Source: Pelomyxa schiedti (taxonomy: Eukaryota; Evosea; Pelobiontida; Pelomyxidae). Taken from it: 29,312 bases of DNA. Made by a program: the position numbers and the translations under genes. This document shows positions 13,501 to 21,934 of the stretch, one piece after another (the stretch's first letter is position 1; each line of letters begins with the position of its first letter). The stretch lies in assembly GCA_020536535.1 (NCBI GenBank), contig JAHLWZ010000788.1:4630-33941 (forward strand), written 5' to 3'. Below the pieces are notes generated by a model that saw nothing but the letters and a program-made list of their open reading frames with translations, was not told the DNA's origin and searched no databases.

Positions 13501-14429
13501 CTGAAACAAAAATCCTGCCTCCAGAGGCTTGCACAAGAGTAACGGCTGAAATAACAGTTCCTGTTAAAGAAGTCACTCCAAGATGTAAATCAGAAAATAA
13601 GTACTGCAGATTCCACTGTCACAAAATGAGGCGTAATTGCTGTACACCTTTACATAGGTACCGGCATCAACCTCGTACCACCCTGTGTCACCAAGTCCAG
13701 ACCAGTACAACTTTACATAGTTGTACCAGTTTCCGACACAGGTGGCAGTGGTAAAATTGGCTGAAAAATAGATATACCGATAGGTATCAAAGTACATGAG
13801 AGGTGTTTGCAGAGTGACGTAGCCACCAGGTGTGCAGTAATAACTATCTGCATGCTGTGAAAAGTGTACCAGATGAAAACGATACTTCCATACAAATGGT
13901 AGTGCTTGTTGTGAATGCCGACAAAGAGCCTGAAGCAGTATAGATTGTGATGGCACCATCCATAGTTGTTGTATTTAAATAAAACATAAGAGATCGTAGT
14001 GCTGGTCCTTGTGTGGGTGGTATCTGAAACATACAGTCAAACGTTACGTAATGAAAGAGATAGTCTCATCACACACTATGATGGCACCACGCATTTCGTA
14101 ACAACGTCTAGACGTAGTTGTGGTTTGAGACAAGACGTCGTCAATTGGGCAAGGATAACAGTGGGCCATTGCACTGTCCAGATTACATTGTCCGTATAGC
14201 CCCCAAGAGACACTCTGTCCAGATTGTCCTCTTTCAATATATCTTGGAAATTTTTATTCAAGTCACAGAAAGGAAAAAAAAGAGAGAAAGTGACGAAGTA
14301 CCCATATGCCCCACTGGAACAAGTTGTGCTACCAAGGCATAAGAAATCGTACGATACACCGTACTCACAGAGGCACCCAATCACAATGCAAACTACTGCA
14401 ATGATGCCATGCACATTTAACCTCGCCAT
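158..14429 (-). CDS. Giant IPT/TIG-repeat receptor-like TKL protein kinase
   Basis: A multi-exon gene read right to left. The start ATG at 14429 begins a signal peptide (MARLNVHGIIAVVCIVIGC). About 280 residues of unrecognised ectodomain follow (14360-13580), then about 35 tandem IPT/TIG domains (13576-2690), an Ig-like module ending in an SDLSGN motif (about 2650-2340), one transmembrane helix rich in GVGV and leucine (about 2300-2215), a basic/polar linker, an MSP-like domain (about 1960-1735, containing FDPVESVLQP), and a TKL kinase ending in EELVQLL. Catalytic motifs are intact: G-loop IGEGTYSTVF, VAIK, HRDLKPGN, DFG, APE. Rough length is 3,800 residues. Introns are 39-60 bp and number several dozen; I verified many but not all. 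Known: TIG domains are immunoglobulin-like folds found in receptors such as Met/plexins and in Dictyostelium Tgr allorecognition proteins. Inferred: a plasma-membrane receptor for adhesion, prey or kin recognition, signalling through Ser/Thr or dual-specificity phosphorylation. The single-gene model rests on continuous frame and the absence of any internal start or stop region. Confidence 0.85.
2690..13576 (-). repeat. Tandem array of about 35 IPT/TIG modules in the receptor gene
   Basis: Each module is about 80-90 residues. It follows the pattern P-x-I at the start, G-G-x-x-x-I-x-G-x-N-F-G, then a cysteine, an IxCxxPxGxG strand-turn, and F-S-Y-x-G at the end. Approximate right-hand starts of modules 1-35: 13576, 13322, 12964, 12660, 12370, 12065, 11740, 11430, 11125, 10803, 10485, 10175, 9845, 9535, 9240, 8930, 8645, 8290, 7940, 7640, 7343, 7050, 6718, 6430, 6125, 5840, 5490, 5140, 4810, 4500, 4160, 3860, 3560, 3240, 2940. 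Module 1 is degenerate. Almost every boundary carries a phase-1 intron splitting the glycine codon after FSYN; the 23/24 boundary has none. Modules 6, 12, 18, 22, 26 and 30 form a second type with an extra phase-0 intron. Module 35 has a phase-1 intron near the same place. Confidence 0.85.
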
Positions 14430-14861
14430 TATTTACGTTCAAAAACGCCTTTTGGCATCCGTTAAAAAAGAGCCAAACGTTTTTTTTAAAAAACGGACGA
14501 AAAAAAAAAACAAAAACAAAGTGAAACCCTGGAGGCCTGAAATTATATATAGGCAATATTGCTCTCAATCCAATACAGCCCCCGCGGCCAACACCCAACA
14601 ACAACAAACGACGTTGTCTCCTTCGTCGGTTTTGTATGATACACAAAAAATGTTTGTGTCAAAAAATTCCGGTGTTTAGTTGATCAAGATGTTTGTCTAA
14701 CCAACCACTCAAACTTGGAAGGTTCGGGTAACCACACAAAGGGTAAAACCCCCATGCAGTTTGTTTGTTTGTTGCTTAGTGGTTGATGAGTGTTAATTTA
14801 TTATTATTCATACGGGGAGGTGGTGGCGTTCACATGAACAGTTAGTTCATTGAGTTTGTTT
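14430..14861. other. Intergenic region between SYS1 and the TIG receptor gene
   Basis: 432 bp with no supportable gene. It contains A/T homopolymer runs near 14490-14520, an AT-rich core, and repeated TTTG motifs around 14758-14775. It must hold the 3' end of SYS1 and the promoter of the receptor gene, both on the minus strand. Confidence 0.6.
14543..14552 (-). promoter_or_regulatory. Possible TATA box for the TIG receptor gene
   Basis: On the minus strand this reads TATATATAAT, about 114 bp upstream of the receptor start codon. Position and sequence are compatible with a TATA element, but AT-rich intergenic DNA yields such matches by chance and no transcription start is visible. Confidence 0.25.
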
Positions 14862-16169
14862 TTACAAGGCAATCAACCGGGTTGGCTGCGTGAGCAATCC
14901 TCTAATTTGAGAAGTGAGTGTGGAAAAAAATGAAAGGCCATGCAACATGTACCTTGGGATGTCCCGCAACTCCTTTTGGATGCAAAGATATTCTCCAAGT
15001 GAGCAGGTTATTATCACACATATAACATTTAGAATCCACCACAGCGGACAGCATAGTGGAATAACACCAGAAATAAGGACGCATGCTACCATGTGGATGC
15101 CTTGCATTGTGCAGGAGAAGTCCTGGATTAGGTTAACAACCGATGAAGAGAATTCCAGTATAGTACCAAGCATTTACGCTGGTTTCCTACAGCATACATC
15201 AAACAAAAGGCACTGGAAGAGAAATTAGATAAAGGGAACATTGTTGTGGTTTGTGTTTTCTTACCTCGCCACGGAATTTATCAAAAACGACAATGTAGCC
15301 ACTACCCCAGATAATGTATTAAGCCGAATGTAGTGCGGCGAGAACACCATATTAACGGCCACGGTTCCGTGTCTTTCCACATCCTCCCAAGAGCTTCTAG
15401 ATGTGCTTGCACTTGAAGAAAACGAAGAGTCGCCGTCAAGCGAAGAATAAGAAGAAGCCGAGCCAGCCGGATCAGAATCCCCCCCGCTCAAGAGGTGATC
15501 GTCTTCCGCCCTAGCCGAGTGTAGCCCACCACCAGCAGCAGCAGCAGCATAACCGGCGGCCATCAGCTGCCCCCCCAGGCCGCTCAGAGGCGCGGATTCC
15601 ATCTCGCTCAGCACTACCGCGGTCCTTGCCTGGTACGAAGAAGGTAGCAGCACGAGGCTCAGCGCGAACATGGTCGGCACCAGGAACGCGTAGAACGCCG
15701 CCTGCACGAACACAATCTGCGCGACGATCATTACGGGGTCCCACGCCCCAACCGTGCAACTCGTGTGCTGCCTCTTCTGCCTGTCAATGTCACTCTCCCC
15801 CCTCAGCGCCCCGCCGCCTTTCTCCCCAACACCATCGCCAACGCCAACGCCAACGCCAACGCCATCGCCATCACCATCACCGGGAGTCATCATCATCGTC
15901 GCGATCGTAGCCATTGTCATCATCCCATTATTACTGTCGTTGCCGCCGTAGTGGTGGTACTGAGTCGTTGGCCGGTAGTCGATGTCGCCGTTGGCGTTCA
16001 CGAATGTCGTTACGGTCGGCGGTGTTGGTGTTGAGGCGTAAGTGGCTGTGCTTGTATTTTCACAATGGAACGATGATGACGATGATGATGTGCTGGTGGT
16101 TGTTGTTGTTGTTGTCGGTGTTGGCGTCAGTGGGACGTCGCTGTACTCGAAGTCGTCGCCGTCGTTCAT
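14862..16169 (-). CDS. SYS1: SYS1-like Golgi integral membrane protein with large insertions
   Basis: SYS1 is a four-helix Golgi protein that recruits Arl3/ARFRP1 to trans-Golgi membranes. Exons: 16169-15265, 15212-15167, 15122-14862, giving 403 aa; introns are 52 and 44 bp. Family landmarks are the first helix start WDPVMIVAQIVFVQ (from residue about 143), SPHYIRLNT before the second helix, RKCLDFSCTMQ after splicing, and the C-terminal GEYLCIQKELRDIP, which closely matches the family end GEYLCMRTELKEIP. Typical SYS1 proteins are about 150-160 aa. This one has about 140 extra N-terminal residues (Thr/Ser runs, a GDGDGVGV repeat) and about 100 extra residues between helices 1 and 2 (Ala, Ser, Asp rich). 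The ATG at 16169 is the first in frame. The last exon may hide a further in-frame intron (GTACAT...TTAG, about 14939-14890), which would remove a tail that ordinary SYS1 lacks. Confidence 0.85.
15832..15882 (-). repeat. Hexanucleotide microsatellite in the SYS1 N-terminal extension
   Basis: A run of GGCGTT/GGCGAT-type 6-bp units on the coding strand encodes alternating Gly-Asp and Gly-Val (GDGDGDGVGVGVGVGDGVG). It keeps frame because the unit is two codons. It lies in a disordered region ahead of the first membrane helix. Confidence 0.8.
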
Positions 16170-16391
16170 AACTATCACCACTGTGCCTGCGTGTACATGA
16201 TTACATTTTGGGGTCTCTGTGCGTAATTAGGGGATGATACCTTCACGTGCTGCTGCTGCTGTGCCATTCCCGATCCCGTTCCCCCCTCGTTGCTTCATTT
16301 TTTCGATTGATGACTAGATCACATCAAAAGCGTCAAATTGGTGGAAAAGTGAAAAGATAGGGAACAAGGTTCTTCACAGCCGTAAGATCGG

Positions 16392-19300
16392 TCAGTGATG
16401 GTGATGGTGCTGTTGTTGTTGTTGTTGTGCAGGCGCAGGAGGAGGCGGAGGGGGCAGGCTGAGGGCCAGTGCCAGTTCCTGCTCAGAGTAGTTTGCGGAT
16501 GCGCCAGACGAATCGGGGTTGTGGGACAGGTGGTACTCGTTGTAGTCGAGGCACATGGCGAGGTGGGCCATGCCGGGGTTGCCGCCCCTCCGCGTGTGCA
16601 GCGTGGTCAGGAGCTGCCTCAGCGACGTGTTGTAGCTGTCGGCCAGGTTGCTGAGCGTGGCCAGGGTCGTCACCCCGTGCTGCGTGCTCATGTACTGCGT
16701 GACAAGCTGCGAGTTCCGCGTCAGAACCCGCGATGCTGCTGTTGATGATGTTGATGTTGATGCGGGGTTGGTGGTGGTGGTGGATGGGCCTTGTGGGGCT
16801 GGGTGGCGGGCCCCGGGGGCTCCGGGTGGGAGTGGTTGTTGTGTATTGGTTGTGGAAAGTGGTGGCACCCCTGTGGGAGAATTAGTGGGTTTGGTTTTTT
16901 TAAATTCGGAATTTTAAATAGTTCAATATTAGGTAAAAGAATTAGGGAAGAAGTGATTGCGGGGGACTGCTCACCGGGGAGTGTTGAGGACTTGGCTGTG
17001 CTGATGGCTGATCGGAGCTCGCGGGAAAGGGAGTCGGCGTGCTTGGCGAACTTGAGGCAGTGAGCAACTAGCCGCGTTACGATCTTGACGAGATGTGGGT
17101 CGGTGAGGTTGCACTGGACGAGGCAGGTGTCCAAGAAGTCGTTGTGTAGTTGTATAACTTCATCAACGGTAGAAGCGGTACTGTTTATTTGTTGTATGAA
17201 TTTGTGCCAGTTCGGCTCCAAAACCTGTGATTGTGGAACTGAGTAATTCGGTGTTTACCCGCGTTCATTACCTCGTATACAATGAAAAAGAGGAAATTCT
17301 GGAGTAAGTGTATCATCTGTTGTCTCAGGGTGTGAATTTTGTGAAGGCCGGACCCTTGGCCCTTGATTCTATTGAAGGATGAGCTTCCCATACAAAAAAC
17401 CCAGCTCACATACGCCATCAGGTTCACCCAGGAAGAGTTTAGACATCTCTCTACATGCTTGAGCATAAACAAATGCCTGAAGATGAACTGATACTTTGCG
17501 ATGGCACTGTTGTTGATTACCAGTGAAAGAGGAAACTTGACCAAAAAGTCAAGAGTAAAAGCTTCTAACCCTGGGGCAAAGTGAGTTCGGTACCGCTATT
17601 TGGGTTTTTGTACCAGATATTTTCTCAGATTGGGGAAGGGAATCACCACTCCGAAGCTGGACAACCCCCTTCGAATCGACATGAAGCACACTTAATAGCA
17701 TATTAATGTTGCTGTAAGGAAGCAAGTCACATTGAAGGTTGTCTCGAAATGGATCAGATTCTGGATTCATGGTGAAAAAAGGAAAATGAAGAAAGAATTT
17801 GATATAAAGTCCATAAATAGTACTTGCCAGCAGCAGAAGACCGGAGTGAGAGTTCTAATAGAGCATCCAACTTTGACTGTTGAATATCACGATAATTTTT
17901 TCTCAGCTCTTCCTCAGCGGTGTCCATGAAATGAACCAAAAAGTCCCCCTAGATTACATTTGTGAATGATCCCTCCACTTATGTGAAATAGAACCTGAGC
18001 AAGAAGGAAATACGATTTGATAGACTTAAGGCAAGCCAAGAGTTTGTGCTTATGCATGAGAAGATTTAACAATGATTTACTTGCAAATGAAAATCTGGGA
18101 GGAATGTTTAACTTGTTTGTCGTTTTTAACGTCATACGTTTTGTTAATTATTTCGGCGTAGCTGCAGCTATTTGGGGAATAAACCAGTTGCTCCAGATCG
18201 TTGTATTTGATTGCCTCGCCACATTCTCTTATAACATTTAATTGCTTCCCAGTTGTGAGTATCTTTTCTTTCCATTCGGCTAAGAAGTCTTTTGTTTCCC
18301 TTATTAAGTGCACAAGAAATGATAGTTTTATTACAGACCGGGAACCATCACCTCACAAATGGAAAATTGTTGCACAAATTCAAGTGTAGACAGTACTTGC
18401 TGCTCAGACGGATTTTGGAGCCGCTGTTCCACAAAAAATTCGTGGAATGGATCATCCACCAGCCCTTCACAGATCCACTGCTTCACAAAGTTCTGGAAGG
18501 AAAATATGAGCAGTGCCAAATAATCATGTACCCGCACCAAATATGGAACAGAAGCTTGTTGCATTAAAAATAAGAAAAGTTTGTCCGAGCACTCATCACC
18601 GCCTTGTGTTACCCAAAGTCGACTTATTACATTCAACAAACTGCCTCCTCGAGCTTTCTTGGCAGTTGCTTCCTGGATATGGGGTGAGAGCTGTAAGAAG
18701 AGAAAGAGTAAGTTACCTCTGCGAGCATATTCAATAAACTTAGCGTATGAAGTGAATCGTGCAGATAAAACATCATCTTTTGCAGGGTGAGAGCACCTTG
18801 CCTCAGTTCGTGCTCCAGTTGCGCAATAAGTACACAATACTGCCTTCAATGTGAGCGATAAACCTCTGAATGTGGGGTTACCTTTAGCAACAATTGGTCA
18901 ATTGCTGCAGCAAGTGCATGGCACACCAAACCACAGTGGTACCATTGACTTGCAGAGCAAAACTGACGAACAGAGACATAGAATACACCGCAAGGAAGAA
19001 TGCGATCGACTAATGAGCGGATCCCAATGTCGGTACTGTCATCAACCTGAAGTTTATTGTTAGGGATGTTACAGAGCCTTGTGGCATAGAACACCTCAAA
19101 AGAGAGTTTAAGTTTTCCTCGGGGGTGTTGTGCATCACTATGTAATACGCCCCGAATATAACTTCCCTCTATTCCAACTAGAACATACAACAAATCACCC
19201 ATTATCAGCAACTCCTGTGGAGCCGAAAATGAGAAAGTGAGAGTACGAAAAACATACTTACTTGAGATTGTAATGGAATTCCTTTCAGGGAAGGGGCCAC

Positions 19301-20051
19301 CTGCGCACTCGAGTGTACAGCCGGGAAAAAATCTGCTTTTACAAAGTCACCCGTTATATTGCTCCTCGTGAAGGCCTGTGAGTGACTTAACAATCAATCA
19401 GCAATGAACAGCTCCATATATCTCGCTACCAAATCGCGCAAATCCTTCCATTTCCCACATTTTTGCCGGAAACATACATACCCACTTTGGCACCTTTGGC
19501 ATCCTCAGTCTCAATTCATCACCTCCTCCATCACCATCTTCGTAATCATAGTAGTCACCAAATCCCCTGTATTCCTCGTCCTGGTACTCGCTATTTCTGG
19601 CGTCGCTGATGTTGTCGATTCCGCTGTTGTTATTGCTGCTGTCCAGCAGAATGTCCCGGTCGCCTATTCCCATAATCCCCGCTTCGCCGTCACCATTTCC
19701 GTCGCGGTCGTCGCGGTCGTCGTCGTAGTCGCCGTCGTCCTCGGGGTTCCTGTCCCTGTCCGTGTCGCGTTGGTCGGCGTCGTTCACGTCTACGTCCCCT
19801 CCCACAATGGGGGGTTGTTCTTCCGGCCTGGGCGCGTTGCGGTTGCCGGCACCCCGCCGCGCCGACGCGGGTGCCTTCCCCCCCGTGGCTGAGTCCGAGG
19901 CCCCCGCCACCGACATTGTGGGTGTTGATGAACTTGTGGCGTTGGCCACGAAGTCCAGTTGCTTCATGATGAGTTGTTCGCGCTCTTGTTGTTGTTGATA
20001 TACAAGCGCAGCGCGCCCTTGCTGTTGCGCGCCTGTCGAGGGCCGGCTCAT
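16392..20051 (-). CDS. TUBGCP2: Gamma-tubulin complex component 2 (GCP2/Spc97 family)
   Basis: Part of the gamma-tubulin small complex that nucleates microtubules. Exon model: 20051-19410, 19375-19262, 19214-18882, 18839-18717, 18672-18532, 18492-18392, 18299-18138, 18094-17995, 17948-17828, 17760-17614, 17570-17414, 17368-17272, 17224-16975, 16870-16392; total 988 aa. Family matches run throughout: ELLIMGDLLYVLVGIEG (GRIP1 start, residue about 253), ASVPYLV...WICEGLVDDPFHEF, ILTTGKQLNVIRECG, YFLLAQGDFLVHFMDTAEEE (after splicing), SDPFRDNLQCDLLP, VKFPLSLVIN, FRHLFMLKHVER, TLRQQMIHLLQNF and NDFLDTCLVQC. GCP2 rather than GCP3 by these motifs. The first exon adds about 210 residues, Asp/Asn/Gly-rich in its second half. 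The C-terminus is a Pro/Gln-rich tail ending in histidines. Exon 1/2 junction (34-bp intron) and the 6/7 junction are the least certain; one intron uses a GC donor. Confidence 0.92.
17761..17827 (-). other. Probable GC-AG intron in GCP2
   Basis: The coding frame before this intron ends ...SLRSSAA and resumes ESDPFRDNL, matching the family's ...TANTDPFKDDL. No GT donor gives the right frame. A GCAAGT donor after GCTGCTG does: phase 1, with acceptor AATCCAG. GCAAGT is the usual donor of rare GC-AG introns. Length is 67 bp. Confidence 0.7.
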
Positions 20052-20446
20052 CTGGGATCGTTATTGCTTGTTTCAACGAATTTTACACTTTTTCGATGCT
20101 AGTCTGGTCACTTCACAGTTACTACTTCTTACAAACTGCCCACTGGCTTCCAGTCCTTTCTTCAAGTTTGGGACTTTGTTTCTGCCATGTGATGCTCCTC
20201 AGAGGCTGGAAAGAAACCACAACGAAACGGAAGAATGTGCCTGGTTCAGATGTGGTCCAGACATTTCAGAATTTTCCCTTCACAGGGCAGAGAGAACCGG
20301 GACCTTTTCTGCCCCGTTGATGCAAAAAAGTGTGAGTCCCGAACTTCACTCTCCTCTAACTTGGTATTTCTCTGGCTAGAACGCCAGCTCATTCTATTTC
20401 GATGACGAACGGTGGCTTGGAATCTCGACGGGAGATTGTTTGTGGG
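20052..20446. other. Intergenic region upstream of GCP2
   Basis: 395 bp between the stop of the orphan gene and the ATG of GCP2, both on the minus strand. Short ORFs on the plus strand are unsupported by any recognisable motif. No RNA gene or repeat was seen. Confidence 0.5.
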
Positions 20447-21877
20447 TCAAACAACCTGAGAGAATAAACTCTGCAACTGGATGTTGCCAGTATAGCTGAA
20501 GGAGAATAATGTGTTTCCAGATGACGGTTCAGTGATCTGCAAGCAGCAGTTACCACTTTCACGGATAACAGTGGTTATAATGAGTCCCCCCTCTGCAAAC
20601 ACACTAGTACAACCAACTGGGCACCCAATGTTCCTCAGAGCACTGTGCAGGTTGTTGCAATCCCATATTTCATACCACGTGGGTCCGCTGAACATCAGCA
20701 AGGGGACCATTGACGCATCCATGTGGTGCCTGGCAATGCAAAACAGGGACCCACTGAGTGGACATATGCCATCAACGTAGCCATCCCCCTTCACTTGGAT
20801 TTGAGTGCCGGTTCCTTCTTCAATGGCAATTGCACACCTCCCACCAGCTTGGTACATGTCCAGCACAACAACAAAAAATCGGGAGCCATGTTGGTTCCTG
20901 AGAACGACTCCTGAGGGAACTTCACATGGCCAGACGTTGAATGCAGAAGTGGTGGAACTCAGGATTGACACTCTCTTTCTTGACCAGGTTTGCGAAGTAT
21001 CAATTACCATCAGGTGAGCCATATAAGGCCGCAAGTTCTTTGCCCCATTCCCAAGCTGCACTATCACGGCCTCATCCTGAACAGCATGGTTGAAAAAGAA
21101 CACTATGTTGATGTCAGACATTCGATATGAAGCCGGCATGACCAGAGGCACGTCGTCAATAACACACCTTGTACCGGCTTCATCCCCAAAGGTGGGCGTG
21201 ACTTCCAGCTTAGAAAGAATTCCATAGTAAACCAGAAGCCACTTTCCATTGACTTCTGTCTTTCTTGCCTTTTGGGTGACAGTTAGCCCCTCCCAGACTA
21301 CCAACTTGGTCCCGGTCGTAACACCAGCCAGCTCCAATCGATCGGAGAGTCTGTGGAACGAGAGGGCATTATGGGAGTTGACAGAAAGGAGCCGCGTGTT
21401 CGGCCTGTTGTCCCTCCAGAAAGTTACCTCCCTTGTGATTGCACCAGTCAGTGGCGACACTCCAAACGTGGTCAGGTTGTTTGTGAAGCACAGGGGCATG
21501 GAGCTGTCAATCCAATCTACACTAATCACCAAAGTTGGGAAATCTACAAGCCACTCCCATAATACCCTCGCGGCGCACCACGCGTAGCCACAACCGTGGA
21601 CGGAGCCGCCGAGGCGGCGGCATGGGCCCCCGCAGCGAGGGTGGGTCCACATCAACAAGGCAAAGAACTGGTCCCGCAGGCGCAGGACGGGCCCCGTCGG
21701 GGTGACGACTCCGCGCTGCGATGGGGGCCGCGGGGCCGACAAGGGGTGCGGGTGCGCTGTCGCGAGAACGCGGGGATCAGCACCTGATCTTCCTCTCTTG
21801 TATTTTGGCGGCTGAGGAGTTTCGCCGTCGTTGTGGTTGCAGTTGTTGGAATCGAGGAGCCGGCCGAGGTCGGACAT
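20447..21877 (-). CDS. Orphan single-exon protein of 476 aa
   Basis: An uninterrupted frame from the first ATG at 21877, against a background where other genes are cut every 100-300 bp by introns. I do not recognise a named domain. The first 55 residues are polar/disordered and rich in Pro, Arg and His, and are followed by a striking RDQFFALLMWTHPRCGGPC segment with clustered Cys/His/Trp. The rest (residue 130 onward) is beta-strand-like, with repeated short hydrophobic strands and turns such as GKWLLVYYG, GSRFFVVVLDMY, GSLFCIARHH and GNTLFSFSY. That suggests a beta-propeller or similar all-beta fold. No signal peptide or transmembrane helix is evident. The gene is divergent from the ankyrin/F-box gene. 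I suspect a lineage-specific family, because the HPRCG block looks like a conserved module, but cannot show it here. Confidence 0.75.
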   Translation of the reverse strand: MSDLGRLLDSNNCNHNDGETPQPPKYKRGRSGADPRVLATAHPHPLSAPRPPSQRGVVTPTGPVLRLRDQFFALLMWTHPRCGGPCRRLGGSVHGCGYAWCAARVLWEWLVDFPTLVISVDWIDSSMPLCFTNNLTTFGVSPLTGAITREVTFWRDNRPNTRLLSVNSHNALSFHRLSDRLELAGVTTGTKLVVWEGLTVTQKARKTEVNGKWLLVYYGILSKLEVTPTFGDEAGTRCVIDDVPLVMPASYRMSDINIVFFFNHAVQDEAVIVQLGNGAKNLRPYMAHLMVIDTSQTWSRKRVSILSSTTSAFNVWPCEVPSGVVLRNQHGSRFFVVVLDMYQAGGRCAIAIEEGTGTQIQVKGDGYVDGICPLSGSLFCIARHHMDASMVPLLMFSGPTWYEIWDCNNLHSALRNIGCPVGCTSVFAEGGLIITTVIRESGNCCLQITEPSSGNTLFSFSYTGNIQLQSLFSQVV

Positions 21878-21934
21878 CAAACTCTGTTGTTTGACCAAAT
21901 TGTCTGTTCGCGGAAATCATCGTTCGAAAACAAA
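21878..21934. promoter_or_regulatory. Putative bidirectional promoter between divergent start codons
   Basis: Only 57 bp separate the ATG of the minus-strand orphan (21877) and the ATG of the plus-strand ankyrin gene (21935). Both transcripts must start in or very near this stretch, or inside the opposite gene's 5' end. No TATA-like element is visible. Confidence 0.45.

Noticed and set aside
2690-13576. Regular repeats about 300 bp apart, read as a CRISPR array or satellite DNA
   Set aside because: The units are divergent in DNA and conserved only as TIG protein modules with splice sites between them.
14224-14679. 151-codon plus-strand frame over the intergenic region upstream of the receptor
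   Set aside because: Composed of Lys-rich translation of A-runs and crosses the receptor's start region; no recognisable protein.
15832-15882. Short direct repeats as a CRISPR or regulatory element
   Set aside because: Hexamer microsatellite, in frame within SYS1.
16392-16410. C-terminal histidine run as an engineered His tag or vector contamination
   Set aside because: It is continuous with a genomic Gln run and flanked by ordinary host sequence with no vector features.
16395-16745. Plus-strand frame of 116 codons
   Set aside because: Shadow of the GCP2 last exon, made of Arg/Val-rich nonsense from the Gln/Pro/His codons.
19404-19892. 162-codon plus-strand frame opposite GCP2 exon 1
   Set aside because: It is the complement of a low-complexity acidic coding exon and has no motif of its own.
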